Positions 9,116 through 17,773 of a DNA stretch of 64,000 nt are shown in pieces. The notes beneath the pieces are model-generated. The model did not search any database and had not been told where the DNA came from. It saw nothing but the letters and a program-made list of their open reading frames with translations. Both the position numbers and the translations under genes were made by a program. The stretch covers positions 48,977 to 112,976 of the forward strand of contig NZ_CP011941.1 of the NCBI RefSeq assembly GCF_001040845.1, given 5' to 3'. Source of the DNA: Synechococcus sp. WH 8020. Its GTDB lineage: Bacteria; Cyanobacteriota; Cyanobacteriia; PCC-6307; Cyanobiaceae. Numbering within the stretch: the stretch's first letter is position 1; each line of letters starts with the position of its first letter.

Positions 9116-9895
9116 CTATTGATCAAAGACTGTCAGTGAGTTCATGATATTCGATTGGGCAGAGACTGAAGCAGATATTGCGCTAGTTCCTGTCAGTGTC
9201 GAAGTGATCGACGCCGCGTTTTGAGTGACGCTGGAACCAGCTGATTCTGTTGACTCAAATGTCACAAATTCTATGCCTGGTAAGCCAGTTTTTGTGTCTT
9301 GATTCAAGCGTATATTTGATGGAAGATTGGTTGTGAGTGTGCCTCCAGCAAGCTGATCACCGCCTAAGGGAGTGATGCCAGCAAGAGCAGTAATTGATCC
9401 ATCTCCAACGACATTTTCAAGATTGTTTAAAGGAGTGAAATCAACTGAAGGTGGGGTAGAAGAAGTATCTACTATAGGGTCGCAACCAGCTTTAGGTGTT
9501 GAGCATTCTTGGATCGGAAGAAATCCATCGCGATCAAACGTCAAGGTCAGAGTGGCTTGCCCTACATTGCCAACTGAGACGGGGTTAGCGCCTTGTACCC
9601 TTGGTCCACCAAGGGCAATTGGAGTCCCCACTGTTGTTTCAAAGGGCCTGAAGACGTCGCCGTTTTGTGTGATTTGTGGTGAAGAAACATTAAACGATTC
9701 CCCGTATTCCAAGCCGTATGTTGCGCCGCCTTGAATGGTGATGATCTGGTTCGTACTCAGACTTTGAGCTTCTGCAGTTCTACCGGCTACAGACACCGCC
9801 AAAAAGGCTGCAGCGACCGATACCTTCGCGATGAGCTTGATGTGGTTTGTCAATGGAAAGTGAAGCGAGTGAACCTTCAAAACCCAAGAAAGCAT
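9116..9895 (-). CDS. Secreted Ser/Thr-rich protein, paralogue of the gene at 7298
   Basis: A 259-residue protein with an extended N-region and a signal core around residues 22-38, then cleavage at RTAEA|QSL near residue 44. The mature chain is almost free of lysine, rich in Thr, Ser, Gly and Asn, and contains a short Cys loop (CSTPKAGC). The motif NIRLNQDTKTGLPGIEF is shared with the 7298 protein. The C-terminal part is an alternating Ser/Thr/Ala pattern (TSTLTGTSAISASVSAQS), the kind seen in self-assembling or surface beta proteins; this is only an analogy. It has a strong terminator downstream. Function unknown. Confidence 0.78.
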   Translation of the reverse strand: MLSWVLKVHSLHFPLTNHIKLIAKVSVAAAFLAVSVAGRTAEAQSLSTNQIITIQGGATYGLEYGESFNVSSPQITQNGDVFRPFETTVGTPIALGGPRVQGANPVSVGNVGQATLTLTFDRDGFLPIQECSTPKAGCDPIVDTSSTPPSVDFTPLNNLENVVGDGSITALAGITPLGGDQLAGGTLTTNLPSNIRLNQDTKTGLPGIEFVTFESTESAGSSVTQNAASITSTLTGTSAISASVSAQSNIMNSLTVFDQ

Positions 9896-10219
9896 GAATT
9901 CTGAAGGAATTGTTATAGCGCTTCATCAGACTTTCTTAAGTATCCGCTCAGACCATTCCAAGGTTTTGGCGAGATTTTTTGAATATTTCTTAGCAAAAAA
10001 CATCGTTTTGTATGAACTTAGTTGCCTTTATCTTTTTGCACTTTTGCACTTTTGCACTTTTGCGCTTTTGCGCCAGAGTGGATGGCCACGATTTAAGACA
10101 GCTTTGCAGTGGGAGGTAATGCCATTGCTGGAAACCGGAGAAAGCCTGTATTTCTTGAAATTCAAACATAACGATTGTTTTTTTATTCTCGGACTAAAAT
10201 ATTAAAAATTCTGGGCATA
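9896..10219. other. Intergenic region with an octanucleotide tandem repeat
   Basis: This 324-base stretch between divergent secreted-protein genes carries the repeat annotated at 10032-10072. A frame at 9894-10205 runs through it but has no coding character, no signal peptide and a repeat-derived hydrophobic stretch. The promoters of both flanking genes should lie here. Confidence 0.6.
10032..10072. repeat. Octanucleotide tandem repeat, five units
   Basis: Five head-to-tail copies of CTTTTGC followed by A or G: the first (10032-10040) has one extra T, the next two end in A, the last two in G. The 8-base period is not a multiple of three. It sits about 150 bases upstream of the start at 10220, in the promoter interval of two divergent genes, so slipped-strand copy-number change would alter promoter spacing rather than a recognised reading frame. 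Confidence 0.85.
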
Positions 10220-10789
10220 ATGAGATCTTCAAGAGCCATATCTCTTCTACTGGTTGGATTGGTAGGCCTTTCTGGTTCTTCAAATACTGCCTTTGCCCAG
10301 TCTTCTCCATCAGCCACGTCAAGTTCTAGGGCTACATCTGCCGGAACAACAGTGAATAACCAAAATAATTCTCAAATTAATACCAGTTCGTTTTATGGTT
10401 TTGGCCCCGGTATTAACTGCCCTACCCCAACACTTTCGGTTGCTGGCTTTGGTGGTAGTGGATCAGGCCTCAGTGATGGAGATGTCATTGGTGCCAGGGT
10501 TAACAGTGATAACTATGGCGGGGTCGTTACAGTCACTTTCCCTATAGGTGGTGCCAATCATGATATCTGTAAAAAGATTGGTCAAGCACAAGTCTCCGCT
10601 TTGGAAAGTCAAGTTGCAAGAGCTCAAGCAGAGGCGAGAAAGACGCAGGCAGATATCAATCTTGTAACTGCTTTGAAGTGTGTTGAGCTTCTGAAGTTTG
10701 CAACACTTTCTGGTCAATTTGCTCAAATCTGTTCAGGTGTTAATCCAAATTTTAATTATCCGAGGGCCCGTGCACCGCAATCACCTTAA
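10220..10789 (+). CDS. Secreted Asn/Gly-rich protein with C-terminal helix
   Basis: The ATG at 10220 gives a compact signal peptide (MRSSRAISLLLVGLVGLSG) cleaved at TAFA|QSS near residue 27; an upstream in-frame start at 10175 would place the signal 15 residues inside. The mature protein opens with a Ser/Thr/Asn-rich linker, then a Gly-rich aromatic block (SSFYGFGPGINCPTPTLSV), a beta-like region, and a long Ala/Gln/Arg helix (about residues 125-150, ALESQVARAQAEARKTQAD) before a C-terminal part with two cysteines. Four cysteines in all could form disulfides. No established family recognised. Confidence 0.75.
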   Translation: MRSSRAISLLLVGLVGLSGSSNTAFAQSSPSATSSSRATSAGTTVNNQNNSQINTSSFYGFGPGINCPTPTLSVAGFGGSGSGLSDGDVIGARVNSDNYGGVVTVTFPIGGANHDICKKIGQAQVSALESQVARAQAEARKTQADINLVTALKCVELLKFATLSGQFAQICSGVNPNFNYPRARAPQSP

Positions 10790-10826
10790 TGTTGTCAATC
10801 ACCTCCTTTTTGAACTTTAAATAATT

Positions 10827-11276
10827 ATGGCTCAATATACTTTCTTGGTGAAGTCGGTTTCGAAGCCTTTGGCTGTTGTCTTTTTGGCGATAATCGCTTC
10901 TCAGAATCCTGTTAAATCGAATAGTTTTGATGTTTACTGTACTTTGAATGGCGATCAAACGACTACATGCTCTGGATGGGAGGGAGATCAAGACCTTACT
11001 TGCGTTGCGAATGTAGGGGGCTCGCTGAGTTGTAAAGCCTCCTCGGGACAAGGTTTTGTTTGTGTTAATAACTCTGGTACTACTTCTTGTACTAATCAAA
11101 ACAGCGCTAATGTGCAAACTACTCAATGTACCTTTGATGGTGGAGGAACTTCCTCTTGTGCTCAACCCGAGCCACAATCTTCTCCATTGATTGAAGCTCC
11201 CTCGATTGCTGAACCATCGATTGAAATCCCAGAAAATTTGATAACGCCTACGTTGAGCTTGCCCTCCGTTTTTTGA
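10827..11276 (+). CDS. Cysteine-rich secreted protein (149 aa)
   Basis: Signal-like N-terminus (hydrophobic about 14-25), with probable cleavage near NPVKS|NS. The mature chain carries cysteines at a regular spacing of about 8-14 residues inside a repetitive Thr/Ser/Gly pattern (YCTLNGDQTTTCSGW, LTCVANVGGSLSCKA, FVCVNNSGTTSCTNQ, TQCTFDGGGTSSCAQ). These read as four degenerate two-Cys repeats of the form C-x(6-9)-S/T-C. A Pro/Ser/Glu-rich tail follows. It lies 37 bases after the 10220 gene and may be co-transcribed. Function unknown. Confidence 0.75.
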   Translation: MAQYTFLVKSVSKPLAVVFLAIIASQNPVKSNSFDVYCTLNGDQTTTCSGWEGDQDLTCVANVGGSLSCKASSGQGFVCVNNSGTTSCTNQNSANVQTTQCTFDGGGTSSCAQPEPQSSPLIEAPSIAEPSIEIPENLITPTLSLPSVF

Positions 11277-11553
11277 TAATCTTGATTGCTTTTGTCTGCA
11301 GAAGAGGATACTATTTTCTTCTGAAAATGTCTCGTTTGTTTTTGTGGGTCTGATCGTTGCTGCGCTTTTGTAATCCAGGTGTTTTGCGACTTGATCTTCA
11401 ATGTGTCCAAGGCCCTATGGCGCCTTGTTTTGATTCGATGTGTCCTTTGTGGTTGTGCGGGCAACGTGGGTATTGGCTAAAGTAACTGCATGATTCTTTG
11501 TCAAAGATGTCTTTGTTTTTTTTGACTATTAATCGCTTGAGGAGGTCTGATTA

Positions 11554-11949
11554 GTGTCTTCCAGGGAGATTGATTTGTCTAAGTTTTCATCTGTCTGTTT
11601 TTGCTCTTTTGCTGTAATATCACTGGTCTTTTCTTTTGCTTCTCTTCCTGGATCAACTCAAAGGGTCCCGCAAGTTACTGGATGGACATTTTCCCGATCC
11701 TATGGGAAAGGGGTTGGTAATTCCACCGCAACCACGGCAATCTCTGAAAGCAATGGAACGGAATCGTTTTCTCGTGTGAATGTTTTGCCGATCTCGGAGC
11801 TTGATCCTGACGGAAACTTTTTAATTCAGGATCCTGATAGCCCCTTCTCTATTGGGGTAAGGGCACGTAAAGCGGAGGAAACTGTTAGGGCTCAACGGCT
11901 CAATTACTTCTCTCTGTCTGACTGGGGATATACAGTCTTTAGTTATTGA
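11554..11949 (+). CDS. Secreted protein of unknown function with GTG start
   Basis: The GTG at 11554 is chosen because GAGGAGGT, one of the best Shine-Dalgarno sequences in this region, lies at 11539-11546. The N-terminus has a hydrophobic segment (about residues 13-30) and probable cleavage near SLPGS|TQ. The mature chain of roughly 100 residues has no cysteine and no recognised domain, and ends in aromatic residues (WGYTVFSY). It is the last member of the island of small exported proteins. Confidence 0.72.
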   Translation: MSSREIDLSKFSSVCFCSFAVISLVFSFASLPGSTQRVPQVTGWTFSRSYGKGVGNSTATTAISESNGTESFSRVNVLPISELDPDGNFLIQDPDSPFSIGVRARKAEETVRAQRLNYFSLSDWGYTVFSY

Positions 11950-12062
11950 TTGAAATCCAGAATGTATTGGATTTGAGAATTAATTCTTCTCGGCGTTGGA
12001 TCGTTCTGATGATAGCTTTTTGTCGCTTGAATGTGTTCGAATGAGTTAATGAATGTTGTCAA

Positions 12063-12090
12063 CAGGCTCTGAGAATTCAATCAGAGCCTG
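12063..12090. terminator. Inverted repeat between convergent genes, probable terminator
   Basis: A perfect 10-bp inverted repeat (CAGGCTCTGA at 12063-12072, TCAGAGCCTG at 12081-12090, 8-base loop) lies between the convergent stops at 11949 and 12122. The flanks are not T-rich on either side, so efficiency is uncertain, but the position suits a shared terminator. Confidence 0.65.
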
Positions 12091-12121
12091 CTTGTATCCT
12101 GAATCTTAACTTATACGATTA

Positions 12122-13108
12122 TCATGCTTTTACTGGCTCTTCGATGATTCCGGTGGGCACGTCCGCAAACATCACGGAAGACAAATAACGCTCAGCGAGG
12201 TCAGGCAGAACGACCACGATTGTTTTGCCAGCAAATTCATCCTGTTGGGCAAGGCGAATCGCTGCTGCGGTTGCTGCGCCGCAGGAAATTCCTACTAAGA
12301 GGCCTTCTTCCTGGGCCAGGCGCACGGCCATTTCGATGGACTCCTCATTGGTGACCTGCTCAACGCGATCGACCACAGAGAGATCGAGGTTGTTAGGAAT
12401 GAAGCCAGCGCCGATGCCTTGAATTTTGTGTGGGCCGGGCTTGAGCGCTTCACCATTCATTGTTTGGGTGATCACAGGGCTGTGGCTTGGCTCAACGGCT
12501 ACCGAGGTGATGGCCTTGCCTTTGTCCTGCTTGATGTAACGCGAGACTCCGGTAATGGTGCCACCGGTTCCAACGCCGGCAACGAGCACATCGATCGCCC
12601 CATCGCAGTCATCCCAGATCTCAGGACCAGTGGTTTTTTCGTGGATCTCTGGATTGGCGGGATTGTCGAACTGTCCAGGCATGAAGTACTTGGACGGATC
12701 ACTATCTGCAATCTCCTTGGCCTTGGCGATGGCACCAGGCATGCCCTTGGCGGCTTCCGTCAGGATCAGTTCAGCGCCAAGCACGGCCATCACCCGTCGA
12801 CGTTCGATCGACATCGATTCCGGCATCGTGAGGATCAGCTTGTAACCACGAGCCGCGGCAGTGAAGGCCAGGGCAATGCCTGTATTGCCTGAGGTGGGCT
12901 CCACGATGGTTTTCCCTTCGGAGAGAACGCCACGCTTTTCAGCGTCCCAAATCATGTTGGCGCCGATTCTGCACTTCACGCTGTAGGCGGGGTTGCGGCC
13001 TTCGATTTTGGCCAAAACGGTGGCCTTGCAACCCTTGGTGACGTGGTTAAGGCGAACGAGCGGGGTGTTGCCGATGGCTTGGCTGTTATCGGCGTAGACG
13101 CGGGACAT
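12122..13108 (-). CDS. cysK: Cysteine synthase A (O-acetylserine sulfhydrylase)
   Basis: Makes L-cysteine from O-acetylserine and sulfide with pyridoxal phosphate. From the ATG at 13108 the protein is 328 residues, the normal size. [10 protein letters not shown] places the cofactor lysine at K45, and the substrate-binding loop TSGNTG is at 72-77. The phosphate-binding GTGGT motif ([12 protein letters not shown]) and the C-terminal GISCGAA segment are present. The frame is open to 13153, but the family N-terminus ([18 protein letters not shown]) fits the inner start. The neighbouring cystathionine gamma-synthase-like genes on the same strand make this a sulfur amino-acid locus. Confidence 0.95.
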   Translation of the reverse strand: MSRVYADNSQAIGNTPLVRLNHVTKGCKATVLAKIEGRNPAYSVKCRIGANMIWDAEKRGVLSEGKTIVEPTSGNTGIALAFTAAARGYKLILTMPESMSIERRRVMAVLGAELILTEAAKGMPGAIAKAKEIADSDPSKYFMPGQFDNPANPEIHEKTTGPEIWDDCDGAIDVLVAGVGTGGTITGVSRYIKQDKGKAITSVAVEPSHSPVITQTMNGEALKPGPHKIQGIGAGFIPNNLDLSVVDRVEQVTNEESIEMAVRLAQEEGLLVGISCGAATAAAIRLAQQDEFAGKTIVVVLPDLAERYLSSVMFADVPTGIIEEPVKA

Positions 13109-13239
13109 GAGGCTGGAATTATTTTCTAGAAATTTAATTGCCAGGATTGGCACTTCATTCCAGCTTCAGGCCTTATTAAGACTTCGATGTCTGTTGATGT
13201 GGTTTTGACTATGCCGACCCGATCATTTTTTGGCTTCCA

Positions 13240-14037
13240 ATGAACACTTGCTACGCGTCCTTTTTGGCCTTCGCCTCGGTCGCTCTCTCATCGGTCGCTG
13301 TCTCGCCTGCTGCTGTTTTGGCAGAGTCTGAAGAGCAGGCGCGTGGCCCTTACCTCCGCTTGGGTGCAGGCGTGCAATGGCCGGAGACGAGTGCGCTAAA
13401 GGATCAAAGGTGTTCAAGTACCTCACCGCCAGCGTTGTTTGGATGTGGGCCAGGCGATGACGGACGAAGCCTTGGTGCCTATGGCGGTTTTGATCAGGCC
13501 CCCGTGGTGGATGCGGCGATCGGGTATCGCTGGACGTCATGGCTGCGGACTGAGGCCTTACTCAACTGGTCGCCCCAGCTCAACGTCTCCGCGCAAAGTA
13601 ATTTCCTCGGAGCAGGCTCGAATCAGCCTGTTAGTGCGTCTGGGAATGGGTTAGCTGGATTTGGAGTGCTGTACGTGGATGGACCTTCCCTGGCAACGGT
13701 CCGTCCGTTTATCGGTGCTGGTCTTGGTGCTGCTCGGACGTCTCTTTCTGATGTCACCTATCGATTCCCAGCGATTTCCAGTGATGCCGTCACGGTGACC
13801 TCTGGAGGGAGATCTACGTCATTCGCCTATTTGCTCACGGCTGGTGTGAGCATCCCTCTCAGCGAGAGGCTTGACCTTGACCTGGCCTATCGCTGGACCG
13901 ATCTTGGAACGGTGAAAACCAATGCAGGATCCGCCAAACTTGTTCGGCCTGCAGGCCGATCCAAGCTCGCGATTGCAGGTACAGAGATTGATCTTCAAAC
14001 TCAAGCCGCTGTAGCGAGTTTGCGTTTTCGCTTTTAG
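13240..14037 (+). CDS. Outer-membrane beta-barrel protein, opacity-like
   Basis: A 265-residue exported protein: signal peptide to about VLA|ES near residue 29, then alternating amphipathic strands and Gly/aromatic turns typical of an eight-stranded barrel. Segments such as GPYLRLGAGVQWP, VVDAAIGYRWTSWLRTEALLNW, VRPFIGAGLGAAR and LDLDLAYRWTDLG resemble OmpA/Opa-type porin-like proteins, and the chain ends with alternating hydrophobics and a terminal Phe (VASLRFRF), the outer-membrane assembly signal. A loop near residues 58-70 has two cysteines. Its stop overlaps the stop of the convergent gene at 14034. Substrate unknown. Confidence 0.8.
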   Translation: MNTCYASFLAFASVALSSVAVSPAAVLAESEEQARGPYLRLGAGVQWPETSALKDQRCSSTSPPALFGCGPGDDGRSLGAYGGFDQAPVVDAAIGYRWTSWLRTEALLNWSPQLNVSAQSNFLGAGSNQPVSASGNGLAGFGVLYVDGPSLATVRPFIGAGLGAARTSLSDVTYRFPAISSDAVTVTSGGRSTSFAYLLTAGVSIPLSERLDLDLAYRWTDLGTVKTNAGSAKLVRPAGRSKLAIAGTEIDLQTQAAVASLRFRF

Positions 14038-15527
14038 GGGCTCGACGCGGAGAGGGCGCGCTCAAACCGTTGCCAAAGCTCCTCGGGTTGTTCGAGCCCG
14101 ACCGAGACACGTAGGAGGTGAGAGGGAACGCCGCAAGCCTGGGCCCAGGCCAGTTCGTCGTAGTGAGCCAAAAGCACATAGGGACACACCAAGCTGAACG
14201 GTGTGCCCAGGCTTGGCCCTTTGCAGACCGACAACCCGTCGTAAACATCTCGGGCTTGATCGCTACCGCCCTTGAGCTCGAAAGAGAGCAGGCAGCCATG
14301 TCCGGCGCCGGGGCGCATGAGGCTGCGGAAATTGGGGCATTGATCGGGGTAATACACACGCGCCACCGCCGGGTGACTGCTGAGCTTTTTGGCTAGGGCT
14401 TGGGCATGGCGATTCAGTTGAGGAACGCGTGCCTGGACATCGCGGCTTCCTTGTTCCAGGGCGATTGCATCGCCATCGTCAAGGCCGGTGAACCCTGCGG
14501 GTGAGTGTTGATTCTGAAAGGTTTGCTCCCAGCGGGAGTGCGGGCTCACAACCAGTGCTCCAGCCAACACATCCCCCCGACCGCCAAAACTTTTGGTAAG
14601 TGAACTGAAGATCAGGTCTGCATAAGGCAGGGGATCGATGTTCAAGCAAGATCCGATCGTGTCGTCTGCGATCACTGGAATCCCTCGGGCGTGAGCCAAA
14701 CGGCCGAGAGTTGGGAGGTCCACGCATTGCAGAAGGGGATTGCTGGGTAGTTCCACAATCACCGCTGCTGGATCGATGCGATCAAGAGCGGCTTCCATGG
14801 CTGCGCTGCTGCTGTCGAGCAGTAGTTCGCTTCCGGCAAACACCACCTGAGGCAGCTTCAGCACATCGACGTAGGGGAAGCCGATTTGCAGGGTGGGGCG
14901 CCCTTGCCGCATGGTTGTGAGCCATTGCAGAGCCGTGTGTAGAGCCGCCATCCCGGAGGGGTGCAGGCTGAACTGCTGGGTGTCACATCCATAGATGGCG
15001 GCTAGTCGCTCGATCACGAGGGTCTTGGCCCGATGAGCGGCCCCCGCCGCTGGTGCTGCCTCCTTGTTCAAACTGATCGCGGCCCGTCGCGATGAGGCGC
15101 CTAAACCAGCGTGTTGCCAGAAAGCTTTGGCATGGGGGCTCGCTTCGGCGTTAGCAATCAAGACGGCGAGTCCGAGCTGATCCACGATTTGGGTGGAAGC
15201 ACTCGGAGCCTGCCGACGGCAATGCTGTTGGGCGAGCTGGGCGGCAGCCCCGTTGGGGTAGGGCCAAGCACTGGATCCCGGGGAGTTCATCCCGGTGGGG
15301 AGCATCGCTAATGCTTGTTGAGCAACCTCTGCAACTAAAGGATGGAGAGCAAAGCGTGGATACAACGCTCGCAATTGCGACCGGCACTGCGGATCGTTGT
15401 CTTCGTAGGCGATGACATCGCGCCAGCGCGGTAGGGCAACGGACACGGCATGGGTGCTGTCCGGCAAGGGATGGCCAAGGTCCTCGCCTTGCCAGCATGG
15501 GTAGCGCAGGAGGTCGCGGGAACTCAC
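14034..15527 (-). CDS. Cystathionine gamma-synthase-like PLP enzyme, N-terminally extended paralogue
   Basis: Cys/Met-metabolism PLP-dependent enzyme. The fold-type I core begins around residue 165, and a Lys in SSLTKSFGG (K312) is the predicted Schiff-base lysine; VELPSNPLLQCVD matches the family motif before it. About 165 extra N-terminal residues precede the core and look unlike the family. The first active-site motif YTRxGNP of the classical enzyme is not seen. It starts at a GTG that overlaps the stop of the next gene upstream (GTGA at 15524-15527), so the two are coupled. Similar tandem pairs occur in marine Synechococcus as far as I recall; whether this copy is catalytic or regulatory is open. 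Confidence 0.8.
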   Translation of the reverse strand: MSSRDLLRYPCWQGEDLGHPLPDSTHAVSVALPRWRDVIAYEDNDPQCRSQLRALYPRFALHPLVAEVAQQALAMLPTGMNSPGSSAWPYPNGAAAQLAQQHCRRQAPSASTQIVDQLGLAVLIANAEASPHAKAFWQHAGLGASSRRAAISLNKEAAPAAGAAHRAKTLVIERLAAIYGCDTQQFSLHPSGMAALHTALQWLTTMRQGRPTLQIGFPYVDVLKLPQVVFAGSELLLDSSSAAMEAALDRIDPAAVIVELPSNPLLQCVDLPTLGRLAHARGIPVIADDTIGSCLNIDPLPYADLIFSSLTKSFGGRGDVLAGALVVSPHSRWEQTFQNQHSPAGFTGLDDGDAIALEQGSRDVQARVPQLNRHAQALAKKLSSHPAVARVYYPDQCPNFRSLMRPGAGHGCLLSFELKGGSDQARDVYDGLSVCKGPSLGTPFSLVCPYVLLAHYDELAWAQACGVPSHLLRVSVGLEQPEELWQRFERALSASSP

Positions 15528-16681
15528 GGGAGCAGGGTGAGCGCGTGATCAAGATCGATCAACAGGTCACGGATGTCTTCGCAGCCAAGGGATAGCCGAA
15601 TCAGCCCGTCGCTGATGCCTAGGGCTGCTTTGATCTCGGAAGAAACGGCGGCGTGGGTCATGGTGGCTGGATGGCAGATCAAGCTCTCAACTCCGCCAAG
15701 GCTTTCGGCCATCGTGAACCAACGCAGGGCTTTGCACACGGCATAGGCCTGTTCACGACTCGCATTTAATCCAATCGTCACGATTGCTCCGCCTCCGTTC
15801 ATTTGGCGCAAGGCCACAGCCCTCTGAGGGTGATCGTCTCGTCCGGGATAGCGCACCCAAGACACAGCGGGATGGGATGCCAAGTGATCCGCCACCGCAG
15901 CCGCATTCGCCATCTGTTGGCTCAGGCGCAGGGGCAGCGTTTTGATGCCCCTGGTGATCAGCCAACAGTCGAAGGGTGAGGGCATCAGCCCCAATGCTTT
16001 TTGGGCAAACACCATCTTTTGATGCCAGCTGGGCTGATCGGTGCAAACCACACCACCGAGGGCATCCGAATGCCCGTTGATGTATTTCGTGGTGCTGGTG
16101 AGTGAGAGGGTGGCGCCGAGTGCCAAAGGACGTTGCACCAAGGGGGTGGCGAACGTGTTGTCGACCACAACGGGCACGCCTGCGGAGCGGGCCGCGCTGC
16201 AGACTGCATCGAGGTCAATCACCTTGAGCAGTGGGTTGGTGGGACTCTCCAGCCAGACCATCGCTGGCCGCTGCTCCTCGATGCGGGCCACAGAACTGGG
16301 ATTGGTGAAATCAACCCATTCGGTGCGCACCCCGAACTTGGCAAACACCTGCTCGAACAAGCGCACGGTGCAGCCGTAGAGGTTTTCTTCGCAGAGCACC
16401 AGATCTCCCTGGCTCAGGGTGGAGACAATCGCGGTAATCGCGCTGACTCCCGAACCAAACACCGTGGCGTGGGTGCATGCCTCAACAGAGGCCAGAACGC
16501 CTTCAAGGATGCGGAAATTGGGGTTGCCCGAGCGGGTGTAATCGAATCCGCCTGGGTTGCCATGCTCAAAGGTGGATGTGGCGTAGATGGGTGGCATCAC
16601 CGTGCCGGTTTCGCTGGCGAAGCTTTCGCCGTGGTGAATGGCCCGGGTGGCTGTCGCCGGTTCTGGGACAGGACGCTGCAA
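15524..16681 (-). CDS. metB: Cystathionine gamma-synthase
   Basis: Condenses an activated homoserine with cysteine to cystathionine on the way to methionine; a gamma-lyase activity is the alternative in this family. All hallmarks are present: YTRSGNP (48-54), GSGVSAI (77-83), ESPTNPLLKV and VDNTFATP, and the PLP lysine in TSTTKYINGHSD (K199). The start is uncertain. A TTG at 16681 gives 385 residues, the usual length, and I prefer it; the frame stays open to 16936 with 85 more residues of Lys/Arg/Ser-rich sequence unlike the family. Coupled by a 4-base overlap to the paralogue downstream. Confidence 0.88.
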   Translation of the reverse strand: MQRPVPEPATATRAIHHGESFASETGTVMPPIYATSTFEHGNPGGFDYTRSGNPNFRILEGVLASVEACTHATVFGSGVSAITAIVSTLSQGDLVLCEENLYGCTVRLFEQVFAKFGVRTEWVDFTNPSSVARIEEQRPAMVWLESPTNPLLKVIDLDAVCSAARSAGVPVVVDNTFATPLVQRPLALGATLSLTSTTKYINGHSDALGGVVCTDQPSWHQKMVFAQKALGLMPSPFDCWLITRGIKTLPLRLSQQMANAAAVADHLASHPAVSWVRYPGRDDHPQRAVALRQMNGGGAIVTIGLNASREQAYAVCKALRWFTMAESLGGVESLICHPATMTHAAVSSEIKAALGISDGLIRLSLGCEDIRDLLIDLDHALTLLP

Positions 16682-16991
16682 GGCGTTGATGCGATCTACC
16701 TGAAGGCTATTAAACGGTCTGTTGTTAAGCGTGTTTGTTGGCTTTCTAGGTGAGGCATCGCAGGGTTCAGGGCTCGCAATGGTTGTTTTGGTTTTGAAGA
16801 TGTCAGTGATCGGTGTGTTTTTTGCTGACTTCGCTGCAGATCTCTGCGTGATTGATCGCTTCCCTGAGGAGTGATCAGCCCCAGCTTTGCGGGAACGCCG
16901 CTGACTCGAGTTTGTCTTTGAAATATGCGGAGCCACGGTCGTGCAATGCGGCTTACGTCGTCTTAGCGTTTAGACGATTTTGTGATCTGTC
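16682..16991. other. Region upstream of metB, possible N-terminal extension
   Basis: If metB starts at 16681 these 310 bases are non-coding and hold its promoter and that of the 16992 gene. The metB frame remains open through 16936 but encodes low-complexity basic sequence. No other gene or hairpin recognised. Confidence 0.4.
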
Positions 16992-17249
16992 ATGAAGGAA
17001 AGCCAGGTTCTGCAAAGTGATAAGGATGAATGGAGAGATCATGTTCTCCAAGAGATTGTTGGGTTTTTAAGTAAGAATAAAGAAGAGATCCATGGGCGTT
17101 ACCTTGATCAACGACGTGGCCAGCTTTCACGAGATTTTATTGAAGAGAAAGGTTTGATGGATTTTGAATTGGCAATCACATTTTTGGAAGATAAGCCCAA
17201 GGGTATGGGGTTGGGTCTTGGCTTTTTCAAGGCAACTCTGATTCGCTAA
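16992..17249 (+). CDS. Small hypothetical protein (85 aa)
   Basis: A charged, soluble protein without signal peptide or membrane segment. The first half is predicted helical (EWRDHVLQEIVGFLSKNKEEI); the C-terminus has a Gly-rich GMGLGLGFF. No family recognised. It is isolated between metB and the minus-strand gene at 17294, with 44 bases to the latter's stop. Confidence 0.55.
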   Translation: MKESQVLQSDKDEWRDHVLQEIVGFLSKNKEEIHGRYLDQRRGQLSRDFIEEKGLMDFELAITFLEDKPKGMGLGLGFFKATLIR

Positions 17250-17293
17250 ATGGAAGGCGATCCTCCTGATGCCTTGGATCTATGCGGGGGATT

Positions 17294-17773
17294 TCAATTT
17301 TCTTGCTTGGCTTCGCATCCGATTGAGTGGCATACAGCGGATTTAAACTGGTAAAATTGATTCATGATGAGTTGCTCTTCGATCTCGTCGTCCGAAATCA
17401 ATGGAATGGTATGAATGATGAGCAAAGGGACTGGTCTGGAAAAATCTTTGCTTCCGCATAAATACGTTTTTGCTCCGAGTAAAAGCTTGCTGATTCTATT
17501 GATAACAAGCTTGCAGCTGTTTCGATCTTCGAACAAGATTTGCGCTTTAAATTGAATGTCAATTTCGTATTCGTCTTGGTCGCTTTCGTGATTTTGGTTT
17601 CTCCACACTCCTTCGATCATCCACCACATTCCGCCGTTATGTATCCAAACTGTGGCTAGCTCTGGCGGGCTTGCTTTAAAGATATTGAGTTGACAATTGA
17701 AGTTGTTGCTCTTGAAGATCTTGTAAATCTTCCTGCTTGTAAGCTCATTCGCTTGCACGAGATTGACCATCAA
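17294..17773 (-). CDS. Hypothetical protein (159 aa)
   Basis: No signal peptide or membrane helix. Sequence suggests alternating helices and strands (IDIQFKAQILFEDRNSCKLVINRI), with an unusual GGMWWMIEGVW cluster of aromatic residues near position 47-57. AT-rich codon use compared with the backbone genes hints at a recently acquired or fast-evolving gene. Function unknown. Two Met codons start the frame; the second may be used. Confidence 0.55.
   Translation of the reverse strand: MMVNLVQANELTSRKIYKIFKSNNFNCQLNIFKASPPELATVWIHNGGMWWMIEGVWRNQNHESDQDEYEIDIQFKAQILFEDRNSCKLVINRISKLLLGAKTYLCGSKDFSRPVPLLIIHTIPLISDDEIEEQLIMNQFYQFKSAVCHSIGCEAKQEN

Noticed and set aside
9894-10205. Plus-strand frame of 103 codons crossing the octanucleotide repeat
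   Set aside because: Composition and repeat-derived hydrophobic stretch look non-coding; no signal peptide, no ribosome site, and it starts inside the neighbouring gene's start.
16682-16936. 85-residue N-terminal extension of the cystathionine gamma-synthase
   Set aside because: Low-complexity basic sequence outside the family; TTG at 16681 gives the standard length. Not excluded as a regulatory extension.
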